Shown: piece by piece, positions 21,090 through 31,405 of the stretch
How the letters are laid out: each line of letters begins with the position of its first letter
Numbering within the stretch: position 1 is the stretch's first letter
Position numbers and translations under genes: made by a program
From: Kappaphycus alvarezii
Lineage: Eukaryota; Rhodophyta; Florideophyceae; Gigartinales; Solieriaceae
Direction of reading: 5' to 3'
NCBI GenBank assembly: GCA_002205965.3
Contig: NADL03000523.1
Span: forward strand, 1,302,001-1,366,000
Length of the DNA: 64,000 nt
Notes under the pieces: generated by a model
The model's database searches: none
What the model saw: the letters and a program-made list of their open reading frames with translations, nothing else
What the model was told of the DNA's origin: nothing

Positions 21090-21637
21090 ATGAACAATCT
21101 TCGCCCATTCGCTCCCATCACCAAAAATAGCCCCTCTCGCCCCTTAAACGGCCTTGCGCTCGCTGCATATGGCCCGACGGACGCAGAAGACTACCTGCGA
21201 CGCCACACTAAGAAGAAGATAATCGAGTTCGTCGGCAAGCTCTTCGTCGAGGATGAGGCCGAGAATTTACCTGGGGGCAGGAGTGGGAAGTCGAGGGGGG
21301 AGCTAGGGAGATCTTCGAGGAGTGGGCGGCCCCGGAATTGGTCTTCGAGGTTAATGATGAGGAGGATGACGAGTACAAGGACGAGGATGAGGACGAGGAT
21401 GAGGACGAGGACGAGAAGGATGAAGGACAGGGAGGCCTGGGAAGTGTTGAAATGGTGGAATGTATGGAACAAGTGGTACCGACGATGGACCCGAACGGGG
21501 ATATCTTTAGTAGTTTAGATATCTCCCAGGAGGAAATAGATAGTTATGAGCCGTTCGCAGATATCTGTAGGGACTGCTTGGGCAGCATGGATATTTTAGA
21601 GGAGTTGTTTGGATCTGATTTAGAGAATGAGAAATAA
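21090..21637 (+). pseudogene. Small acidic protein of unknown function, one frameshift
   Basis: The ATG at 21090-21092 opens a frame starting NNLRPFAPITKNS and reaching KKKIIEFVGKLFVEDE. At about 21245-21262 the meaningful frame moves by one base. The new frame is open from about 21257 (REFTWGQEWEVEGGA) through an Asp/Glu run at about 21350-21420 to VVPTMDPNGDIFSSLDISQE and a TAA at 21635-21637. The shift could be a mutation, an assembly error or programmed; no classical slippery site is visible. A relative at 63260-63799 shares the start (ILRP, NALAL, YxRR), the acidic middle and the C-terminal motif, including conservative Asp/Glu changes, which suggests past selection on the protein. No function is recognised. 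TATA box and leader suggest expression. Confidence 0.6.
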
Positions 21638-21639
21638 GA

Positions 21640-22535
21640 GGACCATATTGATTGTTAGTTTCTTAAGTATCTTTTATGTAGAGTATATCGTCCACACAAA
21701 GTGTTTTTATGCATTTCCTGGTATCTTCTGTAGTTTTGTTCGGACTTACGGGGTCGCCAAAAGTCTATATAAGCTGAGTAAACTGCTTCCTCATAGAGAG
21801 GTCAAGCAAGTTTGAAGACAACTTCAAGCCAAGTCCTGAGTAGTAGGGAGTTGATAGTCAACTTCAGACCCAAGAAACCTTTTTCCTAGGCTGCTCACAG
21901 AGCATCAGCGGTAGACCCTACCCCTTTCATACTTGCTTGTAGCTCTACCAACTCTCTTCTATATACACTCCTTTTTGTTCGTTCAACTATACCACGGTAG
22001 CATTTTCGTCGCTTGCAACAGCTCCTTCTTGGGGCAGTTGGTTCTGAGTATCTCTTCTCTCGACGATTTACCCCTATCACAGGTTAACGGGAATTTCACC
22101 CTATGTTCCACCCGCAGTAAATTGTGAAATTGTGGGTTAATTTACTGTGGTAGATATGTGGGTTGGTACCCAGTAAATTTGTACCGGAGCGTAGATACCG
22201 TATATTGGCCGCTGTAAATTGACCTAAACGTCCCCATGTTCGATCTGGCACAAATTGGGCTGGAAAGTTGACGATGCTTACTGAAAGTAGCCCTTGCTAT
22301 CGTTATTTAGTGGTTCAAAGTAACTTACTGCATGTTTTCTAGTTACCCAACTAAATATTCTGGGGAACTTTCGAGAACCGTTCACATTGATTGGCTAATT
22401 TCCGTTGCAAAATGATGGTGCGAGCATGTCCACTCTATACGCACCCCCGGTCGAAACGATTAATCAATGAATTGAAGCAAATACACATTACCTGCATGTG
22501 CATTTTCGGTCGTAAGCGCCGATAAGAATTAAAAT
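21640..22535. other. No gene recognised
   Basis: The stretch shows only short frames. Bases near 22133-22152 (gggttaatttactgtggta) recur at about 47833, so part of it is probably an old dispersed repeat. Confidence 0.5.
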
Positions 22536-22631
22536 ATGATGTCTAGTTCAATATCAAGCTCGATGCCGAATTCGATGTCAAGCTCGATGCCGAGTTCGAT
22601 GTCGAGTTCGATGCCACCCAAGGTTTACTAA
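22536..22631 (+). CDS. Possible micro-ORF over a 12-bp tandem repeat (Ser/Met/Pro)
   Basis: From ATG 22536 to TAA 22629-22631 a 31-residue frame reads Met-Met followed by repeats of SSSM with alternating Pro or Ser. The DNA is a tandem array of about six 12-bp units (tcaagctcgatg alternating with ccgagttcgatg-like units) at about 22543-22614. Because the unit is a multiple of three, the frame stays open by construction, so an open frame is weak evidence for coding. Several units differ only in a way consistent with the alternating pattern. It could equally be a minisatellite without a product. Confidence 0.25.
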   Translation: MMSSSISSSMPNSMSSSMPSSMSSSMPPKVY

Positions 22632-22999
22632 ACAGGCGCACGCTGGTGTATGGAATAGAAAATGATGTGCAGTGGAGAGTGAGGAAGCTGCGATTGGAAC
22701 ACAGTCTACAGTTCGCTATCTAATGATTTCCTAGCTATGTTGGCTGCAGCGGTCCTGTGTGTTTCCCTCTAACATCACTGGTTTATGATTTCCCTCCACT
22801 TCAGCTATGGTGTCCTATGCAGCCGGAAGTGGCTGCATACGTCCTGCGTGTTGCTAGCTCATGCTCTAGTGGATGTCTTTCATCCACTACATCTTGGTGG
22901 CATAGCCACCACATACCTGCATCAAACGATGGAGCACTAAAGGCCGAGAGACATCAGACCTCCTGGAGGGAAAAAATGAGAATGCGTCCACTTTTCACG

Positions 23000-23251
23000 C
23001 TAATTGATACTACAGAAGGTTGGACGACACCGTCCCGTAGTGTTCGGCACGAAGATGCAAATTCCAATTCCATTAGGGCACCTTTGACCAGGTGGGCACC
23101 GGTAAGAACACGACACTGGCGGGCGCACACTGGTGAAGTTTTCGATGTAGCTCTTGGCTGGGGCCGGCACTCCGGTCGAGGTAATTATCAACAAATTGAT
23201 GACGATGAGACTGGCAAAGATCAGAACCATGGAACGCTGCAAGGCAACCAT
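23000..23251 (-). CDS. Small secreted cysteine-rich protein
   Basis: The minus-strand frame from ATG 23251 to TAG 23000 encodes 83 residues without interruption. A signal peptide is clear: a short basic start (MVALQRS), a hydrophobic stretch MVLIFASLIVINLLIITS, and a likely cleavage site near GVPAPA. A second in-frame Met at 23230 could be the start instead. The mature part of about 52 residues has six cysteines, spaced C-x3-C-x5-C-x6-C-x9-C-x4-C, so three disulfides are possible. A potential N-glycosylation site (NFT) precedes them. The protein is probably secreted; similar small cysteine-rich secreted proteins serve as effectors, inhibitors or antimicrobials, but no specific family is recognised. 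It is the best-preserved gene in the window. Confidence 0.75.
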   Translation of the reverse strand: MVALQRSMVLIFASLIVINLLIITSTGVPAPAKSYIENFTSVRPPVSCSYRCPPGQRCPNGIGICIFVPNTTGRCRPTFCSIN

Positions 23252-23363
23252 CTTCACACTTCTTTTGTAGCAGATTTTGCGGCGTGCCGTTTTGGGTGTG
23301 TTTCAATTGCAATTGTTGATTGTTGAATGAAAAGGAGATTCATTAGCACCGCTGTGTATTGAA

Positions 23364-23370
23364 ATATATA
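23364..23370 (-). promoter_or_regulatory. TATA-like box before the secreted-protein gene
   Basis: On the minus strand the sequence reads ggTATATATttc, about 113 bases before the ATG at 23251. The leader between them is A/C rich (caatcaacaattgcaattg), as in many eukaryotic 5' UTRs. Confidence 0.45.
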
Positions 23371-23607
23371 CCATCTGAAGGAAGTTGTCTCCTGGTAAAA
23401 AGCATAAACAAGAAAACAATGGTTGGAAAATAAGCTCAAATTTTGTGTATGAGAAACATTCTTGACTTGCATCGATTGGTTTGCCATGTTGTCCAATAGG
23501 TGCTTCTTTTATCAATCGTCGCTCTCTCGAGCAGACTTCAGGTTGACTTCCCTGCGTATTTCGAGGCCTTTGCCTATGTTTCGCTTGCGGCATCATTACT
23601 GTTGCTC

Positions 23608-23740
23608 ATTCAAGGAGAGGGAAATTTTTGGTTATTATAATGCATGGAAGATGTGGTCGGTTATATCCACGCGGCTAATGCGTTATGCGGGATAAGTCGT
23701 CGCTGATGGGTAATACTACAGTACATGACCTTCCTTTCAA
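23608..23740 (-). mobile_element. Non-LTR 3' tip: empty version of the Ty3/gypsy insertion site
   Basis: The block matches both flanks of the Ty3/gypsy element: 966-1009 on the left (gagaggga, atgcatggaagatgtgg) and 7900-7980 on the right (cggttatat, aatgc, ttatgc-ggataagtcgtcg, tgatgggtaa, catgaccttcctt). Here the two halves are continuous, reading gatgtggtcggttatat. It is therefore a paralogous copy of the same non-LTR 3' UTR without the insertion, and it fixes the insertion point of that element. Confidence 0.85.
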
Positions 23741-24060
23741 GAAGATGCTTTCGCGTAAGATTGCTGAAAAATACGGGGTGTAATTGGAAATAGCTTTTTC
23801 ACTGCACGTAAATCCATAGAATACACATTTCCGGAAACCGCACCGATTTCCAGTACCTCTCCCGCTTTGATAGTTATCGTCACATGACCAAGTACGATTT
23901 TCAGGTCCACAAAAGTCAAGCACCGGCAATGTCCAATACAGCAATATCCAATACAGCCTACCCCCCTTATCTGTTTCATTCGTAGTTAATTTCTGAATAC
24001 CCTCTGCACGCTTCTGTACCACACTGTACAACTCGTAAAGATTTACCACCACTTAATAAA
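23741..24060 (-). pseudogene. Unidentified ORF fragment with LYELY-QKRAE motif
   Basis: The minus-strand frame at 23675-24052 begins VVNLYELYSVVQKRAEGIQK and is open for about 125 codons. The same beginning, with LYELYHMAQKRAEDIQKLTA, is found on the minus strand at 38395-38320. The helical, charged pattern would suit a gag-like or ORF1-type protein, and both copies lie next to 3' parts of the non-LTR family. Downstream of the motif the two copies differ. No domain is recognised. Confidence 0.4.
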
Positions 24061-24077
24061 GTCCCCCCCAACACAGC

Positions 24078-24470
24078 ATGCCCGTTGCTGCTATCCAACG
24101 GTCCTCAAGGGATCTGACGGCGTCATTCCAGTCGTTTATAGAGGCATACGCGTTCGTCGCAGAATTGCCAGCAAATGTGGCCACGAGGGCAATACAGAGC
24201 TTCTCGAGAGCCAAAATGGTCCTCATGCATAGACACGCAGCGCAAGGTGCACTGTCTAATGCGGTATGCCTCCTCGCCTGCCTTGACCCGTCGATGTAGC
24301 CTCAGGGTCACGGAGGCGCAGACCCTTTTCTCCTTTCTCCTTTCCTTCTCTCCAAACTCTGTTTAGATCCCCCCGCTAAGAGAGTCGGACGACAAAGTAC
24401 ACTACCCTATCTTCCCCCTTTAACGAGTGGAATATATCTTCCAGGAATAAAACACCCTAACATTTCCCTT
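24078..24470 (+). mobile_element. Non-LTR element 3' end, plus strand
   Basis: The frame at 24078-24299 is the last part of the element's protein (AFVAELPANVATRAIQSFSR, then MHRHAAQGALSNAVCLLACL), comparable to the alanine-rich tail at 7982-8150. It is followed by a 3' UTR with ccaaactctgtttagatcccccc, gctaagagagtcggacgac and, near the end, ttccaggaataaaacaccc. The same 3' UTR blocks occur at 25.7-25.9, 27.0, 31.1 and 33.5 kb. The copy is 5'-truncated, as is usual for non-LTR elements. Confidence 0.75.
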
Positions 24471-25189
24471 ACTATCATTCTGTTTGTAGAGAACCTATTC
24501 CTGTTCTATGAAATCACTCTGGAAGCAACTGGCTTCAACTACCGAGAAATAAAACACTACAACTTGTGGTAATTGATCCTACTTTCCAAATACTAAACTA
24601 CCCTAGCTTTTGCCCCCCACGAGGTTCCTGCACCGGGGAGGAATAGTGGAGTTGGTTCAATGCGATAGCACTGTAGGTTAAAGTTCTAGGAGGAAGAGTT
24701 GGGGTTTTAATATTTGAAAGTGATTGCTAGCTGTTTTCAGCGCTACATGAAGAAGTCGCGGGCTGTCCGAGGAGAAATACAGTTATAAAGTAAGCACAAT
24801 ATTCGTTGGAGGGCTGGCTCCAGCCGAGCCAGGAAGCAGGCTGTTTCTAACAAGGAGTGCGAGATTGGTTGCAGGAGAGCTTACCCTCGATGCACCAGTT
24901 CAACTCTGAGGCTAGAGGGGTCTTTTGTTAGGCAGCAGTGGACCGTAGATAAATAGTCAAGTACTCGAGGATTTTCGGAGGGATTTTACAAGTAACGGCT
25001 TATGTATTGAAAGAGGTTGCTCTTGCAGTAACATTAAGGCAGGCGATGATTGACATATTGATGACACGTAATATTGCAGGTTCACTGTCCAGTTGTTACA
25101 TTGCCCCGCTGACAGGATGCGTTAGACGTGACAGCGATCGCGGTATGCTTTTGCCTCAATATCCCCCGCACGTCTCATTAATTTCCAAA

Positions 25190-25330
25190 GCCCTCACGGC
25201 TGCGCTCCTCGAAATCTCAGATATAATCGCATAAGTATCCGGGTGCTAGCCTCCGAAAGTGGTAATCGACACAGGGACGAGCCTACTTCGAGCAGAACCA
25301 AGAGTCCAAGAGTAAAAAACCTAAACCTTT
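25190..25330 (-). pseudogene. Non-LTR element C-terminal fragment
   Basis: Read on the minus strand, the DNA gives RLVPVSITTFGG then HPDTYAIISEISRSAAVRAL, the C-terminal motif of the non-LTR family, with a stop between the two halves. Only this short piece is recognisable. Confidence 0.6.
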
Positions 25331-25667
25331 TCCCCTCGAGCAGAACTCGGGATGAATGCTTGATACCTTCTGTGCTTCGCGGCCAACGCTGCGTTCAAGG
25401 AGAACAGCGGAGAAAAGTCTCACCCTCGCTACGAGATAAAGCCCTAGCGAAGTTGTTCTGTTCATACAGCAACTAATTTTTGGTATTGCATAGGAGTCAT
25501 GGCTTTTTTCATATCCTTCTGCTCTTCGAGGCTTAGCAATCCTTTGAATATTCACCAGGACCAGGATTGTAGAAACCCAAAAGGCCAAAATGCTTTGCAA
25601 GAACTATACTATTCTGTTTTGCTGTACAGTACAGCACTGAAAAACACTGCGATATTACTGTACTACG

Positions 25668-25870
25668 GAGGAAAGGGTTTAGTGTTTTATTTTTGGAAGA
25701 TATGCTCGATCTATCCTAAAGATTTCCAGATATTACTACAGTTAGACATGTGTATGCCTTCAGGCGGGATAGTCAGAGGGGGTGAATGATGGGATATTTT
25801 ACTTCGTCGTCTGATACTTTCAGTGGGGGGATCTAAACGGAGTTTGGATTGCTTAAATGTTTGGAGCTTG
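25668..25870 (-). mobile_element. Non-LTR element 3' UTR fragment
   Basis: The block carries the family 3' UTR pieces in minus-strand order: aaactccgtttagatcccccc (25835-25855), the tcagacgacgaagtaaaata part (25795-25825) and the terminal tatcttccaaaaataaaaca (25682-25702). No protein part remains. Confidence 0.6.
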
Positions 25871-28800
25871 GGTTGTGCCTCGGCCTGTGCTTAAGGCTGC
25901 ATTACATCATTGAGACTTTTACTTTGTTGTGCGTGCATACGCAAACGATCAATAATATTTGCATTCTTCATGTCTTCTAATTCTTGGTTATTGAAATTTG
26001 AGTTGCAGAGGTACAGGTGTACAGGAAGATAGTGTGAGTAGTTTAATATTTGGAAAGAAGGGTAATTTTCTCAAACCAGGCCCGTTTTGCGGAAGGGACT
26101 ATACATATTGAGTGTAAGCATACACGTCATAAGATCAGCAGCGCGCTCAGATCACCCTAGAATCCAGGATGTCAGGCATCAGGTATTTAGCATTGAAAAT
26201 TGATGCGGTTGCATTAATGTTATTCATGGCTACATACGTCGACGTACAGCCAACCACGACACCGTTATTGCCTCGTTCACAACATATTGATGTTCCCAGT
26301 CTGAATCGACATCTGTGGCGCATTGGGAGAGAGATACTTTAAGATCGTCAGCCTTCCCGCTTCCTCCGTGGCCTCCCGGTGAAACTCCTCTCCCGTCCGA
26401 GTGTTGCGGGCCCTCGCTACACGTTTTGCGTTCCGCCCCCAGGGCGTGCAGGCCCGCCAGGCCAGCATTCGCCGATTCCCCGACCATTTTTCCTTATTTA
26501 TGCCTATTTTCAGACATCTGTCCGCAAAGGAATGCCTAGATCCTGTCTTGTAAGGATTTCCCACTACCATGTACACGTGGTAGAAATGGGGTGCCTTACT
26601 GATTAGGGATGCAGGACGGCTATTTTCCAAAGACTAGAGGGCAGATCTGTGTACAGGTGCGATAATTTCGTAGGATTTACTAGGTGTCTATTCCAAGACA
26701 TTTGATTTGTGGAAAAACCTGTGGGACTTTCATGCATGTACTGCTGATGTACAGTATTACTAAGAATCCCAGTCGCATCTCGTGTGCACTTCAAGCTGTT
26801 GTAAGTAGTCGATTAACCAATAAAAAGGGGTATTAAGAGAGTAGTCTGCATAGGAGGCCAAAGAGGGGTTCCGTTTACTGTGACACATGCTTTGGCTGTA
26901 ACCCAATCATATTTCATATCTAAGTGTTACATTGGATGCAAACTTTACAAGGGAACCCAAAGGGGAGGGAATGATGAGGTAGTTTACTTCGTCGACTGAC
27001 ACTTTTAGCGGGGAGGTCTGAACATCGCGGCCACTCAACAGATTACGAACTATTCTTAATCAACAGACTAGGGAAGTGCAATACGGAGGACCACTGGTTA
27101 CAATAGGATGTGATAATGCTGTAAAAATTACAAGGAAACATACATTTAGTTTATGTATTTTTTGCAGTCTTGTAGTGTTACTATTCTGCCCTCTTGTAGT
27201 GTGACTATTCTGCCCTCACTAATATTATCATCCTACGTAGTCTATTTTCCTCTATTTTATTGAACTTTAAGCGACGCCTGTTATAATTTTTGTGATGTAA
27301 GGGTCACTAGGACCATCCGCAGTACTATCCGCTAGGGATTTTAGTCAGTAGTTAGCAGATGTGCTAGAATCGACGTCATCTGCTCCCTATGTAAGCCCTC
27401 ACCCACCTTGGGCACTGAATTTAGAGAAATATCAACGTTTTTATTCTCAACTTTCTCAACTTATCCACACTAGCAAAAATACCTGTCGTCTTTATTCAGG
27501 CTCGGTGCAAACGTCGACCGTGTACTTTTTCTACCCTAACACTTGAATTAATGCGAAAATCCGGATATACTGCCTTTCGGGGAATATAAGAAGTAATTCT
27601 CTTCTCTATTCGATAGTGTAAGAATACTTATTTGTTCTATTTCTGCGTTCTTTGGAGCTATGTGTAACCCGGTTATTACTAGCAATCATTGTTTTTTAAG
27701 TCTGTTTTGAACTCAATTCAGTGTGCAACATGGACAGAGATATTCTCGCCGTGCAACATAGCTACTTTGGCCGAACTGGATCCAGAAAAGGACTGGAATA
27801 TAGATGAACGCTCTGTGCATTAATGTCTACTATACAGTACCCTCCTAATCCTTCTGTCAGGACTAATACCACGTCAGATACACTCATTTCGCCAAGTTTC
27901 TCTTCTAATGGGACCAAACAGGTCTTTTGAAGTGGACACATTGCCAATCGAAGCTTGACATGGGGCAGAAACAGACCAATTTGATTCCATGTAAGATAAA
28001 CAATAAAAAAGTGACAGCTGTCCGTATGGCTTCAGTTTCAGGTTGTGCTGACTTCGTTCCAAGTCCTACTCCAGTTTTGGTTTCAGATTTACCTACTGCA
28101 CCTTGTCGTCTACTGCCTGAGTAGCAGTCTCGATAATAAAAGAAAGACCCAGTCCTGACAGCCGCACGAAATATTCCTCACTTCCTTGTAAACTGCCCCA
28201 CTAAAATGTAGCCAAGGATTTAAAATTGTGGGTTGTCACAATTATGGAGCAATATTATTTAAGCGGTAATTTGGTTAGCGAAGGTTGAGACCTTTCATTA
28301 ACAGGCAGCGTACTTCACGTTCCACATTTCTCTAACAATTGATTGGCTTATACTTCTTTGTTCCGTCTTTTTATCCCTTAACTTTTAGTACCGTGCAGTT
28401 TAATAAATGCAGGTCCAATTCAGATCCTGCCTGCTCTAAACTGGATCTAATCTTGGTTCAAAGTCAGTGGTAACATTGCGTTTACTCATATTTTAAGGTC
28501 AAATTCGACAAATACATAAAAAACAGGAACTTTAATAACATTAATTAGCTAGGCAATAATAATTTGGACATTACATTGCTGTGATTGAAATACCCGTGGT
28601 ATATCAACGTCTGCATGTTAATTTTATAACGTTAACTTAACGCAACATAGGACGTATACTGTAACTTTGGACTAAAGTTGGTTCTATGCGAAAGGTCATT
28701 ACTGTAGAACAAGAATATTCTGGATGAATAGCAGCCGAAGGAGTGTGTTTTTCCATATCACCTAATTTGTTGCAAACGTAACCACAAGGACGATGACGCT

Positions 28801-29807
28801 ATCTGTCGTATTTGCCAAAGTAAGTACTGGGGAGCTGGAGCACATAAACACATGGGGAGTAAGGTAGTTGAGCATATTTCCATTCTTGACGCCGCCACCG
28901 TCGGCAGAACTGAAGACATTTTGACTATTTGTTGAATCTCTGACCAAGAATCCTGCAATAGGGTGGGAATTTAAGGAGCCACCGGAGCGGTCCAGGGCAC
29001 AGCTCTTGTGATGTGTTAGTGATATAGAGCTAGAGATTACAAGGAGTTTCTGAGGAAGAGAGGCGTATGGGGGGTGAGAGAACTCTGACTAGGGAATGTA
29101 ATAACATGCTCGTTTAGCCATGAAATAAATGTAGTCTTGACTATATCTACCAAGAAGGACCATTGAAAGAGCAATTGTGCAAGAAGCAATGCATATGCCT
29201 GTGGAGGCTGCGGGAAGACTACCGGTGGAAATATCACCATGGCGGGGAAGGGCCACTCATTGAGAAGCGATTGCATTATCTAGACAGTTACGCTCTGGAT
29301 TGGACGCTACATTTCAATTTCTGTAAATGGATCCCTGCTTTTCTCTCTTGAGGAACCATGTTGGTCAAGGCGAATGGGAAGACGTGACTAGTCTTGGGCG
29401 GCATTTCCTACGGGCTACGAAATGCAGTTAGGCATGGAGGGACCGCTTTAGGGAGTCAACCTGAGTCGCAGAGCCTACTGGGTGTTAGATGAAACAAGCT
29501 TATTAGATTGGCATTAAGGTATTTCAAAGTTCGAAGTGCAAGGATACGGAACAGCTCAGTAACTTTCTCATTGTTTATTTTACACGTTGTATAAGTATTG
29601 CATATTTCAAATATTGACCTTGAATTGTCAGTAAAGAATACACTACTTGGTGAAATTCCATAAACCTTTGACTCATAATATTTCAGGAATGTGACACATA
29701 TAACTAATGCGACAAATTCTTGTCACATCTATTTCAGAAATCATTTGCGTAAATTCCATTCTCTTTTATTTGTAAAAGTTTTTATTATAAGTCGTAAAAC
29801 GTCAACC
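25871..29807. other. Mostly unassigned DNA
   Basis: Apart from the 3' UTR fragment at 26960-27035 no gene or element is recognised. A GC-rich patch at 26340-26500 has overlapping minus-strand frames of about 85 and 117 codons without known motif. The plus-strand frame at 27927-28124 is short and has no motif. The rest is AT-rich with many stops. Confidence 0.4.
26960..27035 (-). mobile_element. Non-LTR element 3' UTR fragment
   Basis: The sequence gggagggaatgatgaggtag, then tttacttcgtcgactgacac and agcggggaggtctgaac repeat the 3' UTR motif found at 25.8 and 31.15 kb in the same orientation. Nothing else of the element is recognised. Confidence 0.6.
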
Positions 29808-30056
29808 TTATCCTAAAGTTCTCGTCTTAATAACAGTGTCGATGAAGAAAGGATCACTAACGCACATGACATAAGTCCACCCTAAAAATAAATTTTCATG
29901 TACCAAGGGCCAGTACAATCTTTGACGGTTATAGTTTTCGTCTGTATACTTTAATGTACCAAGCGAGTAGGATAGGTAATTAATGGCCATCCAATCACCT
30001 TTTCTTGCCATAAGCACGGCAAAACTTTCCGAGTCTCCCAAAGTAGGGGAAATCAT
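29808..30056 (-). pseudogene. Possible retrotransposon RNase H fragment
   Basis: The 82-codon minus-strand frame contains WMAINYLSYSLGTLKYTDEN, which has the spacing of a Ty3/gypsy RNase H (I-x-Y-x-S-x-SL, then E-x-x-Y), and later FFIDT where TD is usual. Key acidic residues cannot be confirmed and no neighbouring pol domains are recognised. Treat as a guess. Confidence 0.3.
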
Positions 30057-31109
30057 GACATCGTCGTCCTTTCATGCAGATTAAGACCCTTCGCAGATGT
30101 TTTATTAGTTGTTCCACGAATGTCTTAAAATTATGCTTTCTGTACCTGAAGAAAAACATATTTATGGTATTTTATTCAATTTTGTAATTAAATGAGGGTA
30201 TCTTACTCACGTTACTCACCTGTACTCACCTGGATACTTGATTTGTACTTTCGCTTTGCTTTTCTAGGTCAAATGTCATCTTCAATAAGTTTTCGCTTAA
30301 GATTAGATCTAAAATGCTGATATATAATAAATAAAATCTATAGTTTGGTAAATATTGACTCCATCTTATTATGAAAATAGTGGGAATGACCTCAGCATTA
30401 TATTGGATACCACATCTCCATTATATAAGAATTGGACCGATATTATGTTTAATGTTTGATTTTAGCAAGATGAAGTTTTTTCGATTCAATACAGTATGTT
30501 CAAAATGTTTATTTGAACATAATCAATCTTCAAAAGGCTAAAATATATTAAGGTTATCTGAAAATACTCTAAGGATATTATTTTACCTGAAATCAATTGC
30601 AAATATTTCAATGGAACAAATACAAACCTAGTAGTATGTGAAGATTTCGATAATTGAAAACCAAGGAGAATATAATTTAAAAATAATTTTTGCTACCAAT
30701 GCTAATTCCAATATCACAACTACTTTCAAAATAATGGTAACACTTTTTGTAGGATATTTTGTCAGTTCTGGTGGTATTGATATATATACTGGTTAAGAAT
30801 ACTCTATACCTTTATCGCATACCTGTCCTATTTAATCACTCCTGCGATTTTAATTTATAGATTTTGTGCAATATTTACATGTTTTGTAATCCGAAAAATG
30901 ACTTACTTATTATCTGAATCCTCGCATCGAAGAGGCTGAATTGGATAGATGATCTTAACTAACAACTGTTGTTTTTTTGCGTTCGATTTATACTCCAAAT
31001 GCGATACGCGAAATATAAATATTGGTACTTTTAATTCTGAGTTCTGTAGTGAAATCTGTTGACTATCATAGAGATAAATTGGAAACAGTTTTCTCCCGAT
31101 AGATAGATA
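30057..31109. other. AT-rich, no gene recognised
   Basis: Only short frames occur. I see no repeat or motif. Confidence 0.5.
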
Positions 31110-31405
31110 GCCCTTTAGGATGGGTACCAATAAGGGCGGAATGATGGAGCAGTTTACTTCGTGTGAAACTTCTAGCGGGGTGTCTAAACGGAGATTAGAA
31201 AGAAGGGAAGGACAAAACAGAAACGGTTCTGCGCCTCCGTGACCCTGTGAATAGATCGACGGATAAAGGCAGCCGAGGCTGCGTGCAGTACAGCTTGCGC
31301 CCTGTGCACATGCATGAGGATCATTTTGGCTCTCGAGACAGCGAGCGCTTTAGGTATTAAACTATTTATTATTACAATAACTCTAACTAACCGTTTAGAA
31401 TACAA
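31110..31405 (-). mobile_element. Non-LTR element 3' end
   Basis: The minus-strand frame at 31184-31405 gives the tail of the element's protein (SRAKMILMHVHRAQAVLHAA) and reaches VTEAQNRFCFVLPF. The 3' UTR motif (gtttagacaccccgctagaa, then gaagtaaactgctccatc) follows at 31135-31190. It parallels the plus-strand copy at 24.1-24.5 kb, which has VTEAQTLFSFLLSF at the same place. Confidence 0.7.

Noticed and set aside
20853-21518. A 221-codon ORF with start at 20853
   Set aside because: The upstream part is promoter and leader; the TATA box and ATG 21090 define the gene start, and the arginine-rich second half is the wrong frame of the Asp/Glu-coding region.
26340-26630. GC-rich minus-strand ORFs as a gene
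   Set aside because: Two overlapping frames are open, but neither has a motif or a start context that decides between them.
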